DNA of 64,000 bases from Nocardioides astragali (lineage in GTDB: Bacteria > Actinomycetota > Actinomycetes > Propionibacteriales > Nocardioidaceae), in the NCBI RefSeq assembly GCF_024436375.1, contig NZ_JAFMZM010000001.1, forward strand, positions 806,001-870,000. Reading direction: 5' to 3'. Under the pieces are notes generated by a model. That model did not search any database. It worked only from the letters and a program-made list of their open reading frames with translations, and was not told the origin of the DNA. The translations under genes were made by a program, and so were the position numbers. The stretch's first letter is position 1. Every line of letters begins with the position of its first letter. Shown one piece after another: positions 54,552 to 64,000 of the stretch.

Positions 54552-54681
54552 GTGTCTCGTCCTCGCGGTGGGTACGTCGTGGAGTTGGACGAACGGCAAC
54601 TGTTCGCGTCCTTGGTGCGGACATCTTCTCGCATTTCTGCCAACTGTGGAATTCGGATGGTGATCCATGGAGGCTGAGCGC
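54552..54681. promoter_or_regulatory. Divergent lrp-bkd promoter region
   Basis: A 130-bp region, locally AT-richer (CATTTCTGCCAACTGTGGA). CAACTGT occurs twice on the same strand (54597-54603 and 54651-54657), 54 bp apart, about five helical turns, as expected for an Lrp octamer that wraps DNA. No confident -10/-35 could be assigned. Confidence 0.4.
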
Positions 54682-55782
54682 ATGACAGGTGACTTCGATC
54701 TCCTGCCCGCGGACACGCCGGTCCAGCTGATCGACCCTGCCGGCAGGCCGACGGGCCAGAAGGGATACCCACTCCCCGGAGAGGCCGCGTTGCTCCGGGC
54801 GTACGGTGCACTGATCGCCGCCCGCCGGCTCAACGACCAGGCCTACGCGCTGGTGCGACAGGGTCGGTTGGCGGTCTACCCGTCCTCGCACGGCCAGGAG
54901 GCCTGTCAGGTAGCCGCGGCACACGTGCTCGAGGACGACGACTGGCTCTTCCCCACCTATCGTGACACTGCCGCCATCGTCGCCCGCGGCGTCGATCCCG
55001 TCGAGACCCTGGTGCTCCTCAAGGGCGACTGGCACTCCGGCTACGACCCCGTCGCGGCCAAGGTGGCACCTCAGGCGACACCACTGGCCACCCAGCTGCC
55101 GCACGCTGTCGGCGTCGCACACGCCGCCCGACTGCGCGGCGAGCAGACGGTCGTGATGGCGCTGTGTGGCGACGGTGGCACGAGCGAAGGCGACTTCCAC
55201 GAAGCGCTCAACTTCGCCGCTGTCTTCCGGGCACCGGTCGTCTTCTTCGTGCAGAACAACGAGTACGCGATCTCCGTACCCCTCGCCCGGCAGACGGCCG
55301 CACCGTCGATCGCCCACAAGGGGATCGGGTACGGCGTCCCCGGCGAGCGGGTCGACGGCAACGACGTCGCGGCAGTGCTGGCTGTCCTCGGTGCGGCCGT
55401 TGCCCGCGCTCGGGCGGGCGAGGGCCCGCAGCTGGTCGAGGCACACACCTACCGGATGCAAGCCCACACCAACGCCGACGACGCCACCCGCTACCGCCAG
55501 GACGAGGAGGTCGCCGCCTGGGCCGGACGCGAACCGATCCTCAGGATGGAGGCCTACCTGCGCGACAACGCGCTGCTGACCGACGAGCAGGCGAGGGTGT
55601 ACGCCGAGGCCGCCGAGGCACTCGCAGCGCACACCCGTGACGGCCTCAACACCGATGTCGCGCCCCGGCCCGACGATCTCTTCGACCACGTCTACGCCTG
55701 CCGCACACCCCAGCTGGAGGAGCAGTCAGCGCTGCTCGCCGACGAGCTGGCACGGGAGGAGGCGCAATGCACGAGAAGCTGA
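54682..55782 (+). CDS. bkdA: Branched-chain 2-oxoacid dehydrogenase E1 alpha subunit
   Basis: A 366-residue ThDP-dependent E1 alpha: YPSSHGQEACQVAAAHVLED, FPTYRDTAAIVARG, the thiamine diphosphate motif from ALCGDGGTSEGDFHEALNFA to VQNNEYAIS, and EAHTYRMQAHTNADDATRYR with the phosphorylation-loop-like region. It decarboxylates 2-oxoisovalerate and related acids. I favour ATG 54682 because GGAGG lies about 9 nt before it; ATG 54667 is an alternative. It overlaps bkdB by 16 bp. A pyruvate dehydrogenase role is possible, but the amino acid dehydrogenase and Lrp neighbours favour branched-chain substrates. Confidence 0.9.
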   Translation: MTGDFDLLPADTPVQLIDPAGRPTGQKGYPLPGEAALLRAYGALIAARRLNDQAYALVRQGRLAVYPSSHGQEACQVAAAHVLEDDDWLFPTYRDTAAIVARGVDPVETLVLLKGDWHSGYDPVAAKVAPQATPLATQLPHAVGVAHAARLRGEQTVVMALCGDGGTSEGDFHEALNFAAVFRAPVVFFVQNNEYAISVPLARQTAAPSIAHKGIGYGVPGERVDGNDVAAVLAVLGAAVARARAGEGPQLVEAHTYRMQAHTNADDATRYRQDEEVAAWAGREPILRMEAYLRDNALLTDEQARVYAEAAEALAAHTRDGLNTDVAPRPDDLFDHVYACRTPQLEEQSALLADELAREEAQCTRS

Positions 55783-56750
55783 CGATGGCGCAGGCCCTCA
55801 ACCGCGCGCTCCGTGACTCCTTGGCCGAGGATCCGTCGGTCCTGGTCTTCGGGGAGGATGTCGGCCCGCTGGGCGGCGTCTTCCGGATCACCGACGGGCT
55901 CACTGCCGAGTTCGGCGAGGAGCGTTGCTTCGACACCCCGCTCGCGGAGTCCGGCATCGTCGGCATGGCGGTCGGCCTGGCGATGAACGGGATGCGGCCG
56001 GTGGTCGAGATGCAGTTCGACGCCTTCGCCTATCCCGCCTTCGAGCAGGTCGTCAGTCACGTCGCCAAGCTCCGCAACCGCACCCGCGGCAAGGTCAGCG
56101 TGCCGATCGTGATCCGGGTGCCGTACGCCGGTGGGATTGGCGGCGTCGAGCACCACTGTGACTCCTCCGAGTCCTACTACGCCCACACCCCCGGACTGCA
56201 CGTGCTGGCTCCGGCCAACGCAGCCGACGCCTACGGACTGCTCCGCGAGGCGATCGCCTCGGACGACCCGGTGGTGTTCCTCGAGCCCAAGAAGCTCTAC
56301 TGGGCGAAGGAAGAGGTCGACCTCACGCAGCCGGTCCCCGGGATCGGCCGTGCCGCGGTGGTGCGGCAGGGCTCCGACGCGACGCTCATCGCTTACGGCC
56401 CCTCGGTCCCGGTCGCTCTCGAGGCCGCCGAGGTCGCGGCCCAGGAGGGCCGCAGCCTCCAGGTCGTCGACGTCCGGTCGATTGTGCCCTTCGACGACGC
56501 CACCGTCTGCGAGGCGGTCCGGTCCACCGGCCGGGCGGTCGTCGTGGCCGAGGCTGCCGGGTTCGCGAGCGTCTCGTCCGAGATCGTCGCCCGGGTCACC
56601 GAGCGGTGCTTCCACTCCTTGGCCGCGCCGGTCCGACGCGTCGCCGGCTTCGACATCCCCTATCCGCCGCCGAAGCTCGAGCACCTCCACCTGCCCAGCG
56701 TGGACCGTGTCCTCGACGCGATCGACGACCTGCAGTGGGAGCACGCATGA
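55767..56750 (+). CDS. bkdB: Branched-chain 2-oxoacid dehydrogenase E1 beta subunit
   Basis: A 327-residue transketolase-like subunit: ALRDSLAEDPSVLVFGEDVG, RCFDTPLAESGIVGMAVGLA, EMQFDAFAYPAFEQVVSHVA, VPYAGGIGGVEHHCDSSESY and the C-terminal RSIVPFDDATVCEAV and DIPYPPPKLEHLHLPSVDRV. It pairs with E1 alpha as an alpha2-beta2 heterotetramer. GAGGAGG precedes the ATG inside the end of bkdA. Its stop overlaps the E2 start as ATGA. Confidence 0.93.
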   Translation: MHEKLTMAQALNRALRDSLAEDPSVLVFGEDVGPLGGVFRITDGLTAEFGEERCFDTPLAESGIVGMAVGLAMNGMRPVVEMQFDAFAYPAFEQVVSHVAKLRNRTRGKVSVPIVIRVPYAGGIGGVEHHCDSSESYYAHTPGLHVLAPANAADAYGLLREAIASDDPVVFLEPKKLYWAKEEVDLTQPVPGIGRAAVVRQGSDATLIAYGPSVPVALEAAEVAAQEGRSLQVVDVRSIVPFDDATVCEAVRSTGRAVVVAEAAGFASVSSEIVARVTERCFHSLAAPVRRVAGFDIPYPPPKLEHLHLPSVDRVLDAIDDLQWEHA

Positions 56751-58057
56751 GCACGTCGACGAATGCTCCAGCCCGGGTCTTCCGCCTGCCCGACCTCGGC
56801 GAGGGCCTGACCGAGGCGGAGGTCGTCCGGTGGCTGGTCGCTGTCGGCGACCAGGTCGCCGTGGACCAGGCCATCGTCGAGGTCGAGACCGCCAAGTCGC
56901 TCGTCGAGGTGCCCTCGCCCTTCGCCGGGCGGGTGGCGACCCTGCACGGCAAGGAGGGTGAGGCGGTCGCGGTGGGCTCGCCGCTGATCACGATCGACAC
57001 GGTCGGGTCGGAGCAGGCCGGCTCGGGCAACGTGCTCATCGGCTACGGCACCACCCAGACCACCGGTCGTGGTCGTCAGCGCAAACCCCGGGCAGCTGCG
57101 GCTCCCGACGCCGTCGGTCCCCCCGCGCCGCAACCCACGCCCCCCGCGGGTGACCCGACCAAGCGACGTCTGGTCATCTCGCCGCTCGTACGCCGCCTCG
57201 CCCGCGACGGCGGTGTCGACCTGGCCGACGTCACCGCGACGGGCGAGGCCGGCGTGATCACGCGCAGCGACGTGGTGCGCGCGCTCGCGGCTCGCGAGGA
57301 CCCGGCCCCGGCCGCCCCGCCGGCCGTGACCCCGACCACGACGCCGGTCAGCGCTGCGAGCGGGTCCGGCGAGCGTCGTACTCCGCTCAACGGCTTCCGC
57401 AAGGCGGTCGCTGCCTCACTGTCCCGCAGCCGCGCAGAGATCCCGGAGGCGACGGTCTGGGTCGATGTCGACGCCACGGCGTTGTGGCAGATGCGCGAGA
57501 GCACCCGCACGCCCGCAGACCCCGGACCGGGACTCCTCGCCTACCTTGCGCGGTTCGTGGTCGCCGGGCTGAAGCAGTACCCGGTCCTCAACGCCCGGCT
57601 CGACACCGAGCGACAGGAGATCGTCGAGCTCGACCAGATCCACCTCGGCCTCGCCGTGCAGAGCGAGCGTGGGCTCGTCGTACCAGCGGTGCTCAACGCC
57701 GAGACGATGACCACCGCCCGGCTCGACGCCGCGATCCGCGACCTCACCTCGCGTGCCCGGGAGGGCCGGGCAACGGCCGAAGAGCTCTCCGCCGGCACCT
57801 TCACGCTCAACAACTACGGCAGCTTCCGCGTCGACGGAAGCGCGGCGATCATCAACCATCCCCAGGTCGCGATCCTCGGCTTCGGCCGCATCCTCGACCG
57901 CCCCTGGGTCGTCGACGGCGCGATCGTCCCGCGCAAGATCACCCAGATGTCCTTCGTCTTCGACCACCGCGTCTGCGACGGAGGTACGGCGGCCGGCTTC
58001 ATGCGTGTGGTCGCCGATGCGATCGAGGACCCCGCCGCGGCAATAAGGAACCTCTGA
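56747..58057 (+). CDS. bkdC: 2-oxoacid dehydrogenase E2 (dihydrolipoyl acyltransferase)
   Basis: A 436-residue E2 with one lipoyl domain (lipoyl-Lys50 in VEVETAKSLVEV), a Pro/Ala linker, a peripheral-subunit-binding domain (ISPLVRRLARDGGVDLADVT), a second linker and the acyltransferase core (FRKAVAASLSRS, TFTLNNYGSFRVDG) with the catalytic His in FVFDHRVCDGG. It moves acyl groups to CoA and forms the complex core. No E3 (lipoamide dehydrogenase) gene follows, so a shared E3 from elsewhere must serve it. Confidence 0.93.
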   Translation: MSTSTNAPARVFRLPDLGEGLTEAEVVRWLVAVGDQVAVDQAIVEVETAKSLVEVPSPFAGRVATLHGKEGEAVAVGSPLITIDTVGSEQAGSGNVLIGYGTTQTTGRGRQRKPRAAAAPDAVGPPAPQPTPPAGDPTKRRLVISPLVRRLARDGGVDLADVTATGEAGVITRSDVVRALAAREDPAPAAPPAVTPTTTPVSAASGSGERRTPLNGFRKAVAASLSRSRAEIPEATVWVDVDATALWQMRESTRTPADPGPGLLAYLARFVVAGLKQYPVLNARLDTERQEIVELDQIHLGLAVQSERGLVVPAVLNAETMTTARLDAAIRDLTSRAREGRATAEELSAGTFTLNNYGSFRVDGSAAIINHPQVAILGFGRILDRPWVVDGAIVPRKITQMSFVFDHRVCDGGTAAGFMRVVADAIEDPAAAIRNL

Positions 58058-58081
58058 GCCCACATCTACGGAAGGAAGAGC

Positions 58082-59132
58082 ATGAGCATCGACAAGGTCA
58101 TCGGCGAATGGGACGGGCAGCTCAGCTGCTCTCGCTATGACGAGGCCAGCGGCGCGTTCTTCACCATCGCGCTCCACTCGCTCCGGCTCGGCCCAGCGGC
58201 GGGAGGGACCCGCGCGATGCAGTACGTCGGCCACGACACCGCCGTCGACGACGCCACCCGGCTGGCCGGTGCCATGACGCTGAAGATGGCGATCGCCGGG
58301 TTGCCGATGGGCGGCGGCAAGTCCGTCATCGCACTGCCTGCTCCTCGTCACGTGCTGACCGAGGGTCAGTGGCAGCGCATCCTGGAGATCCACGCCGAGA
58401 ACCTCCGGGCCCTCAACGGTAGCTACTGGACCGGCCCCGACGTCGGCACCGCGTCGGTCGACATGGATGTCCTGCACGCTGCCGGCGGCTACGCCTTCGG
58501 CCGGTCCGAGGAGGCTGGTGGGCCCGGTTCGAGCGCGCCCGAGACGGCGCACGGGGTGCACGTGGCGATCCACGCGTCGATCCGCGAAGCCGGCTTCGAT
58601 GACCTCAGCGGCCGCCGGGTGCTGGTCCAGGGTCTGGGTGCGGTGGGCTACGACGTTGCTGCGAGGGTGGCTGCCGAGGGCGCACACGTCATCGCCACCG
58701 ACGTCGACCCGATCCGTTGCGAGCGCGCCCGGACGGAGCTGGACGCGGAGATCGTCGCCCCACGTGACGTGCTCTCCACGCCCTCGGACGTCTTCGTTCC
58801 CTGCGCGACCGGGAACGTCGTCGACGACGCGGTGGCCGGCACCCTGCCGACACAGGTCGTGGCCGGAGCAGCGAACAACCTCCTGGCCCGCGCGACTGCG
58901 GCCGACGCTCTTGCCCGCAGGGGCGTCGTCCTCGCACCGGACTTCGTCGCCAACGGCGGGGGAGCCATTCATCTGGTCGGCCGCGAGGTCCTCGGTTGGA
59001 GCGCTGACCAGGTCGCAGCGCACGTCGAGGGGATCGAGGGCACCCTGAAAGAGGTCTTCGACCTCGCCCGCTCCGAGCGGATCAGCACCGAGCACGCCGC
59101 GCGACGCCTGGCCTCGGAGCGGTTGAGGATCC

Positions 59133-59140
<8 letters not shown>
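58082..59140 (+). CDS. vdh: Leu/Val/Phe-type amino acid dehydrogenase (valine dehydrogenase)
   Basis: A 352-residue member of the Glu/Leu/Phe/Val dehydrogenase family: [19 protein letters not shown], the active-site segment [33 protein letters not shown], and the NAD domain [20 protein letters not shown]. It deaminates branched-chain (or aromatic) amino acids to the 2-oxo acids used by the Bkd complex encoded just upstream. GGAAGGAAG precedes the ATG, 24 bp after bkdC; the end overlaps the thiolase gene by 8 bp. Confidence 0.9.
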
Positions 59141-60299
<1,159 letters not shown>

Positions 60300-60560
60300 G
60301 CTGTCGGCGGTCAGCCGACCGCCTGGAACCGGACGTCGACCGCCAGACCGGCACGCGTAACCCTGGTCTGTGGCGCTCAGCAGAGCACGTTGAACGGAGG
60401 CTTTGACTGAGGTCCCGCCCATCGACAGGGGGCACCCGTCTTCGCAGGAGACAAGACAGCCCGCGTGGGTCCCTCGATGCGCTTGATTTTGCGGCAGGCT
60501 CACCTCAGGGAACTGATGAGTCACGCGCAGTGGGCGCTCGGCTCGGGAGGAGCAACAGAG
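60300..60560. other. Intergenic region between thiolase and protease
   Basis: 261 bp without a convincing gene. It holds a short hairpin right after the thiolase stop (GTCGGC and GCCGAC arms around 60302-60318) and a second weak dyad (CAGACC/GGTCTG around 60343-60368). A GGGAGGAG ribosome-binding site at the right end belongs to the protease. A longer frame of the protease from 60465 is open but looks non-coding. Confidence 0.4.
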
Positions 60561-61445
60561 ATGCGCAAGATGTTGGTGCTGCTGACGGGCCTGCTCATGG
60601 CCACGACCGTGACCGCGCCCCCGGCGGCGGCGATCACCGGAAACTATGTCGAGGACGTCGAGCACTCGTTCGTCGGACTGGTGGTGTTCTACGACGAGGA
60701 GGGCGAGTTCGTCCAGCGCTGCTCCGGATCACTGCTGACCTCCACCGTGTTCCTCACCGCCGGGCACTGCACGGATGCTGCGACCGGAGCGGTGACCGCC
60801 CGCGTCTACTTCCAGCAGGACGCCGGCGCCCACTACGACCCGGCGACCGGCATGGACCCCGTCTCCGGGTATCCGGAGACCTGCGCTGCCGGGACACTCG
60901 GCACCTTGTGTGCCACCTCCGACGAGCTCTACAACTACGGATTTCCCGGGGGCCTTCCCGACAGCGGCGACGCCGGCCTGGTCATCCTGGACCAGGATAT
61001 CGCGATGCCTGAGTACGGCGCCCTGGCAGCGGCCGGCACGCTCGACCGCCTGGCCACTCGTCGAGGGCAGCAGGCGCTGACTTTCACGGCCAGCGGCTAC
61101 GGCTTGACCGAGGTCAACCCGGTGAAGGTCACGTCCTTCCGCGAGCGCCTGATGGCCCAGGCGCAGCTGACCAACCTGCGCAGCCACCTCACCGACGGGT
61201 TCAACCTGCAGACCAACGGCAACGGCGCCGGTCGAGGTGGCACCTGCTCGGGGGACTCGGGTGGTCCTGTCTTCTACGGGGGCTTCGAGAGCAACCTCAT
61301 CGTCGCAGTCACCTCCTTCGGGCTGAACGAATACTGCCGGGGGACCGACTTCGCGTTCCGGACCGATCAGCAGGCCGTGCTCGACTGGATCCGAGACTCC
61401 GTCGGCGAGAGCACGTGGGCAGACATCACCCTCGTCACGATCTGA
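60561..61445 (+). CDS. Secreted trypsin-like serine protease
   Basis: A 294-residue S1-family protease with a signal peptide (MRKMLVLLTGLLMATTVTAP, cleavage near PPAAA). The catalytic triad is visible: His69 in VFLTAGHCTD, Asp in the DSGDAGLVILDQD region, and Ser233 in CSGDSGGPVFYGG. Cysteines near the His and Ser suggest the usual disulfides (CSGSLLTSTVFLTAGHC, TCSGDSGGP). No propeptide is obvious. The start at 60561 follows GGGAGGAG; upstream in-frame ATGs would bury the signal peptide. Stands alone; substrate unknown. Confidence 0.9.
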   Translation: MRKMLVLLTGLLMATTVTAPPAAAITGNYVEDVEHSFVGLVVFYDEEGEFVQRCSGSLLTSTVFLTAGHCTDAATGAVTARVYFQQDAGAHYDPATGMDPVSGYPETCAAGTLGTLCATSDELYNYGFPGGLPDSGDAGLVILDQDIAMPEYGALAAAGTLDRLATRRGQQALTFTASGYGLTEVNPVKVTSFRERLMAQAQLTNLRSHLTDGFNLQTNGNGAGRGGTCSGDSGGPVFYGGFESNLIVAVTSFGLNEYCRGTDFAFRTDQQAVLDWIRDSVGESTWADITLVTI

Positions 61446-61944
61446 CTGTCGGCAGCCGCGAGGAGCCAGAGGGTGACGGCGCGTGCGGTTGAGGCGGGGT
61501 ACTTGTCACTGGCGGGCGGCACCGCTTGGCTGCGTCACCTCAGCACCGAACGCTTCTTTTGCGTCTGTGAGTCTGTTCGTCACACTCGCTGAGAAGTCCG
61601 GCTCCTAGGACACGGGTCTGCCGCACGGAGGAGGTAGGCGTGGCTGAGACTGCCGTTGCGCTCGCCCTGACTCCTGCCGGTGCGGATGCGCATGGGGGAT
61701 CTCCTGATCGGGGGTCCCGGGAAGTCTTGCGGGGATTCTCGCCGGCGTCCGGCGAATTGAGCAGACGGGTGAGCAGGTGCGCGGCGAGGGGTCGGCCCGC
61801 AGGGGGAGGCGACCGTCGTACGCCGCATCGCCGAGGACGCATCCGGGTGCTTCAAGCGGGGGAGTGCATCACCCCCGCAGTTGGCGTCTGCGGGTGACTC
61901 GGAGGACGGGCAGCACCCATTCGGCCTCTCTGCGGCTCGGCGCG
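61446..61944. pseudogene. Gene-poor region with a 5' fragment of the downstream helicase gene
   Basis: A 499-bp stretch without an intact gene. Bases 61623-61682 match 63137-63196 (ribosome-binding site and first codons of the helicase) at 57 of 60 positions; the frame starting GTG 61640 reads MAETAVALALTPAGADAHGG, then diverges into an Arg/Gly-rich frame unlike a protein. It looks like a decayed duplicate or the scar of a deletion. A small hairpin (CCCGCAG/CTGCGGG, 61874-61894) lies near the right end, beyond the MerR stop. Confidence 0.6.
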
Positions 61945-62406
61945 TCAGTGTCGAGCTTGGTTCGCGCCGCGCGTCACGAGCTCGAGCGGCACCACATGGA
62001 TGTCGCCCGAGGGCACGCAGCACGAGAGGTCCGTCCGGCACGCCTCTGTCGGCGCCGACGCGTCGAGTGTCGCCCGTACGTCATGGAGCTGACGCGCGAA
62101 CTCGCCCAGCTCCTTGATGCGCTGCGCGATCTCGGCCTGCTTCTCGTCGATGAGCCGGATCACCCGGGCATGCGCGGCGGTGCAGTTCGCTCCGCCCCAG
62201 ATGGGGAGAAGGTCGGCGATCTGCTCGCAGCTCAATCCCATTCTGCGTGCGCGGTGCACGAACAGGAGCTGGGTCGCCGAGTCCTCGCCGTAGTCGCGGT
62301 ATCCCGACCCCGTGCGGATGGGGGCACCGAGGAGCCCGATCCGCTCGTAGTAGCGGACCGTCGAGGTGGGCACCCCGACCCGGTCCGCGAGCTCTGAGAT
62401 TCGCAT
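61945..62406 (-). CDS. MerR-family regulator, thiol or metal sensor
   Basis: A 153-residue MerR protein: winged helix RISELADRVGVPTSTVRYYE, RTGSGYRDYGEDSATQLLFV and a coiled-coil dimer helix (HARVIRLIDEKQAEIAQRIK). Cysteines at 60, 75 (in NCTAAH), 123, 129 and 130 (SCC near the C-terminus) suggest metal or thiol/redox sensing. It is divergent from a cupin gene whose promoter has the MerR-type layout with a dyad in the spacer, so it likely activates that gene and represses itself. The ATG at 62406 is the start that aligns with MerR N-termini. Confidence 0.88.
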   Translation of the reverse strand: MRISELADRVGVPTSTVRYYERIGLLGAPIRTGSGYRDYGEDSATQLLFVHRARRMGLSCEQIADLLPIWGGANCTAAHARVIRLIDEKQAEIAQRIKELGEFARQLHDVRATLDASAPTEACRTDLSCCVPSGDIHVVPLELVTRGANQARH

Positions 62407-62447
62407 CCACCCACGGTAGACCCGGCACTGGGGTGCAGGGTCAACCC

Positions 62448-62479
62448 TTGACCTTGCATCCGAGTTCAAGGCCTACGGT
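62448..62479 (+). promoter_or_regulatory. MerR-type promoter for the cupin gene
   Basis: TTGACC (62448-62453), a long 19-bp spacer and CTACGG (62473-62478; TACGGT if 20 bp). The spacer carries the dyad CCTTG-N10-CAAGG (62452-62471). Over-long spacers with a central dyad are the hallmark of MerR-activated promoters, where the protein untwists DNA. Confidence 0.75.
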
Positions 62480-62524
62480 CACGGCAACGGACCGGCACAC
62501 GGTCCCCGACCCGAGGAGCCCACC

Positions 62525-62881
62525 ATGTCCACCTTCACCCGTGAGAACACCGAGATCGCGGTCGACGTCGAAGGGGTCGGCCGGCAGCACCGCGCGGAAG
62601 CCGGCGGGATGATCGTCGCCCTCGAGCGCTGGAACGCCGGGCTCGACACCGCCGAGATGTTCGCCGACCTGCCCGACGGGGCGTGCCAGGAGCCGCACTT
62701 CGGCTACGTCCTGGCGGGTTCGGCGACGGTGCGCTACACCGACGGGGAGTCCGAGACTCTCTCGTCCGGCCAGGCCTACTACCTGCGGCCCGGCCACAAC
62801 GTCCATGTCGACCACGACGTCGAGCTCGTGGAGTTCACCCGGTCCGACGATGCGCCCGGCATCAACACGCTCGAGCTGTAG
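62525..62881 (+). CDS. Single-domain cupin, MerR-controlled
   Basis: A 118-residue protein with a cupin barrel: the region EPHFGYVLAGSATVRYTDGE resembles motif 1 with incomplete His/Glu ligands, and AYYLRPGHNVHVDHDVELVE contains three His (GHNVHVDHD). An alternating beta pattern runs throughout. Function unknown; small cupins next to MerR genes may bind a metal, hormone-like acid or toxic compound. GAGGAG precedes the ATG. The gene is monocistronic by appearance. Confidence 0.78.
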   Translation: MSTFTRENTEIAVDVEGVGRQHRAEAGGMIVALERWNAGLDTAEMFADLPDGACQEPHFGYVLAGSATVRYTDGESETLSSGQAYYLRPGHNVHVDHDVELVEFTRSDDAPGINTLEL

Positions 62882-63153
62882 CCGCCGCTCCCTGGCGTGC
62901 ATGTTTGCGGCGGTGTGGCGCACCACGTCGCGCAGCTCATCATCGCCCTGGTGTCCCGCACGGTCTCCCCTCGGTCATGACCGCAGACCTGACGGCTGTC
63001 GGTGCAGCGGGCACTGGTGCGGGCCGAACGAACGGACGGATGATGTGTCCCGGTACGACGCCCCCACGAGCACCCTCGGTCGTGCCACGGGGAGGCTAGC
63101 GTCGTCGCAACCCCGCGGTGGACCGACCGAGGACGCGCACGGAGGAGGTAGGC

Positions 63154-64000
63154 GTGGCTGAGACGGCCATTGCGCTCGCCCTGACTCCAGCCGGTGTCCC
63201 GCCGCTGCGCACCCACCAGGCTCGGGCCCTCGCCGCCCTCGACACCGTCTGGGACGCGGACCGCCGCCGGGCCTGGGTGGTGCTGCCGCCGGGCGCCGGG
63301 AAGACCCGGGTGGGCCTCGAGACGATCACTGCCGCGCTGGGTGCCGGGACCGCGACGCACGTCGTCGTCCTCGCGCCGAACACCGCGATCCAGGCACAAT
63401 GGGTCGCCGCCGCGGCCGCGCACCGGCTCTCTGCAGGCACGAGCCGTGACCTCGCCGCGACCGTGACGTGCCTGACGTACCAGTCCCTCGCGGTGTTCGA
63501 CGCCGATGCCGAGGTTGCCGACGACCCCGACGAGACGCCCCGCACCGAGCGCGGCTCCCTGCTCGACCGGCTCCACCGCAACGGCGCCGAGCTGGTCGAG
63601 AACATGCGCAGCGCCTCCGGCTTGCTCCTCGTGCTCGACGAGTGCCACCACCTCCTCGAGGTGTGGGGGCGCCTGCTGGGCGAGCTCCTGCACACTGTCG
63701 AGGACGCCCGCGTCCTCGGACTCACGGCCACCCCACCGGACGCGATGAACCGTGAGCAGGCAGCCCTGGTCGACGAGCTCTTCGGTGAGGTCGCGTTCCG
63801 GGCCGGAGTGCCGGCCGTGGTGAAGGAGGGCCACCTCGCCCCGTTCGCCGAGCTGGCGTGGCTGACCACCCCGACCGCCCACGAGACCGAGTGGCTGGCC
63901 GCGGAGGCGACCAGGTTCACCGAGCTCACCACCTACCTGACCGACCCGACGTTCGGGTCGTTGAGCTTCCTCGAATGGATCAACGCCCGCTTCGTGGAAC
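63154..64000 (+). CDS. DExH-box helicase, N-terminal part (runs off the window)
   Basis: 282 codons of a superfamily 2 helicase. TPAGVPPLRTHQARALAAL is the Q-like entry, VVLPPGAGKTRVGLETI is Walker A (Lys50), APNTAIQAQWV is motif Ia, TCLTYQSLAV follows, LVLDECHHLLEVWG is the DExH motif II and LGLTATPP motif III. Substrate and partners lie beyond the right edge; related genes are found both as housekeeping helicases and in defence or restriction loci. The GTG start is preceded by GGAGGAGG. The first ~60 bp, including the ribosome-binding site, are duplicated at 61623-61682. Confidence 0.88.
   Translation, partial: MAETAIALALTPAGVPPLRTHQARALAALDTVWDADRRRAWVVLPPGAGKTRVGLETITAALGAGTATHVVVLAPNTAIQAQWVAAAAAHRLSAGTSRDLAATVTCLTYQSLAVFDADAEVADDPDETPRTERGSLLDRLHRNGAELVENMRSASGLLLVLDECHHLLEVWGRLLGELLHTVEDARVLGLTATPPDAMNREQAALVDELFGEVAFRAGVPAVVKEGHLAPFAELAWLTTPTAHETEWLAAEATRFTELTTYLTDPTFGSLSFLEWINARFVE

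Noticed and set aside
62882-63153. A gene in the 272-bp gap between the cupin and the helicase
   Set aside because: No frame with plausible codon pattern or ribosome-binding site other than that of the helicase itself; only a weak promoter-like GGCTAGCGT near 63096.
63154-64000. Start of a phage-defence island
   Set aside because: Only the helicase N-terminus is visible; without partner genes the claim cannot be supported, although the nearby duplication keeps it possible.

Overview
The window is very GC-rich (about 70% by eye) and densely coded on both strands. It looks like the chromosome of a mycothiol-containing high-GC actinobacterium, most plausibly Nocardioides or a close relative. 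The reasons are a mycothiol-type formaldehyde dehydrogenase, a maleylpyruvate-isomerase-fold protein, a 180-kDa-type NAD-glutamate dehydrogenase, Ku with a Lys/Ala-rich tail beside unfused LigD domains, an AfsR-like BTAD regulator, and many GTG and apparently leaderless starts. I found no rRNA, tRNA, CRISPR array, insertion sequence or prophage.

Layout. 1-13.5 kb: tail of pruA, a small membrane protein, a DUF2505/MDMPI pair, a 1618-residue glutamate dehydrogenase, an SDR enzyme, a TauE-type permease, a class III CoA-transferase, an NHEJ block (ku facing ligase and polymerase genes) and an orphan response regulator. 13.5-48.0 kb: a choline/betaine-to-central-metabolism region, described below. 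48.2-53.7 kb: a secreted protein, a BBE-type flavoenzyme and a large AfsR/BTAD-ATPase regulator. 53.7-60.3 kb: an Lrp regulator divergent from a branched-chain 2-oxoacid dehydrogenase (E1a, E1b, E2), amino acid dehydrogenase and thiolase operon. 60.3-64 kb: a secreted trypsin-like protease, a MerR/cupin pair, and a DExH helicase running off the edge, whose 5' end is duplicated about 1.5 kb upstream.

The central region appears to encode one complete catabolic pathway. BCCT and ProU-type transporters import choline or betaine. BetA and BetB make glycine betaine. A GbcAB-type Rieske monooxygenase makes dimethylglycine and formaldehyde. A DMGO-type enzyme makes sarcosine, SoxBDAG makes glycine, GlyA makes serine and SdaA makes pyruvate. 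One-carbon units pass through FolD and PurU to formate, or as free formaldehyde through MscR plus a metallo-hydrolase or through FdhA. A molybdopterin oxidoreductase, with FdhD as maturation factor, would oxidise formate. FolC, PabA and a MetF-like reductase supply or use folate.

The strongest new observation is regulatory. All five transcription units of this pathway (betBA-proVWX, purU-mscR-fdhD, folD-metF-folC, the dmg-to-fdhF operon and betT) carry two copies of a 15-bp imperfect palindrome TTGC-N7-GCAA, spaced exactly 19 bp start to start. A perfect single copy overlaps the start codon of the IclR-family regulator in the middle of the region. Four of the five promoters also share a TTGAC(N)-N18-CA(N3)T core. 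This points to a self-contained, autoregulated IclR regulon for choline/betaine and C1 metabolism.
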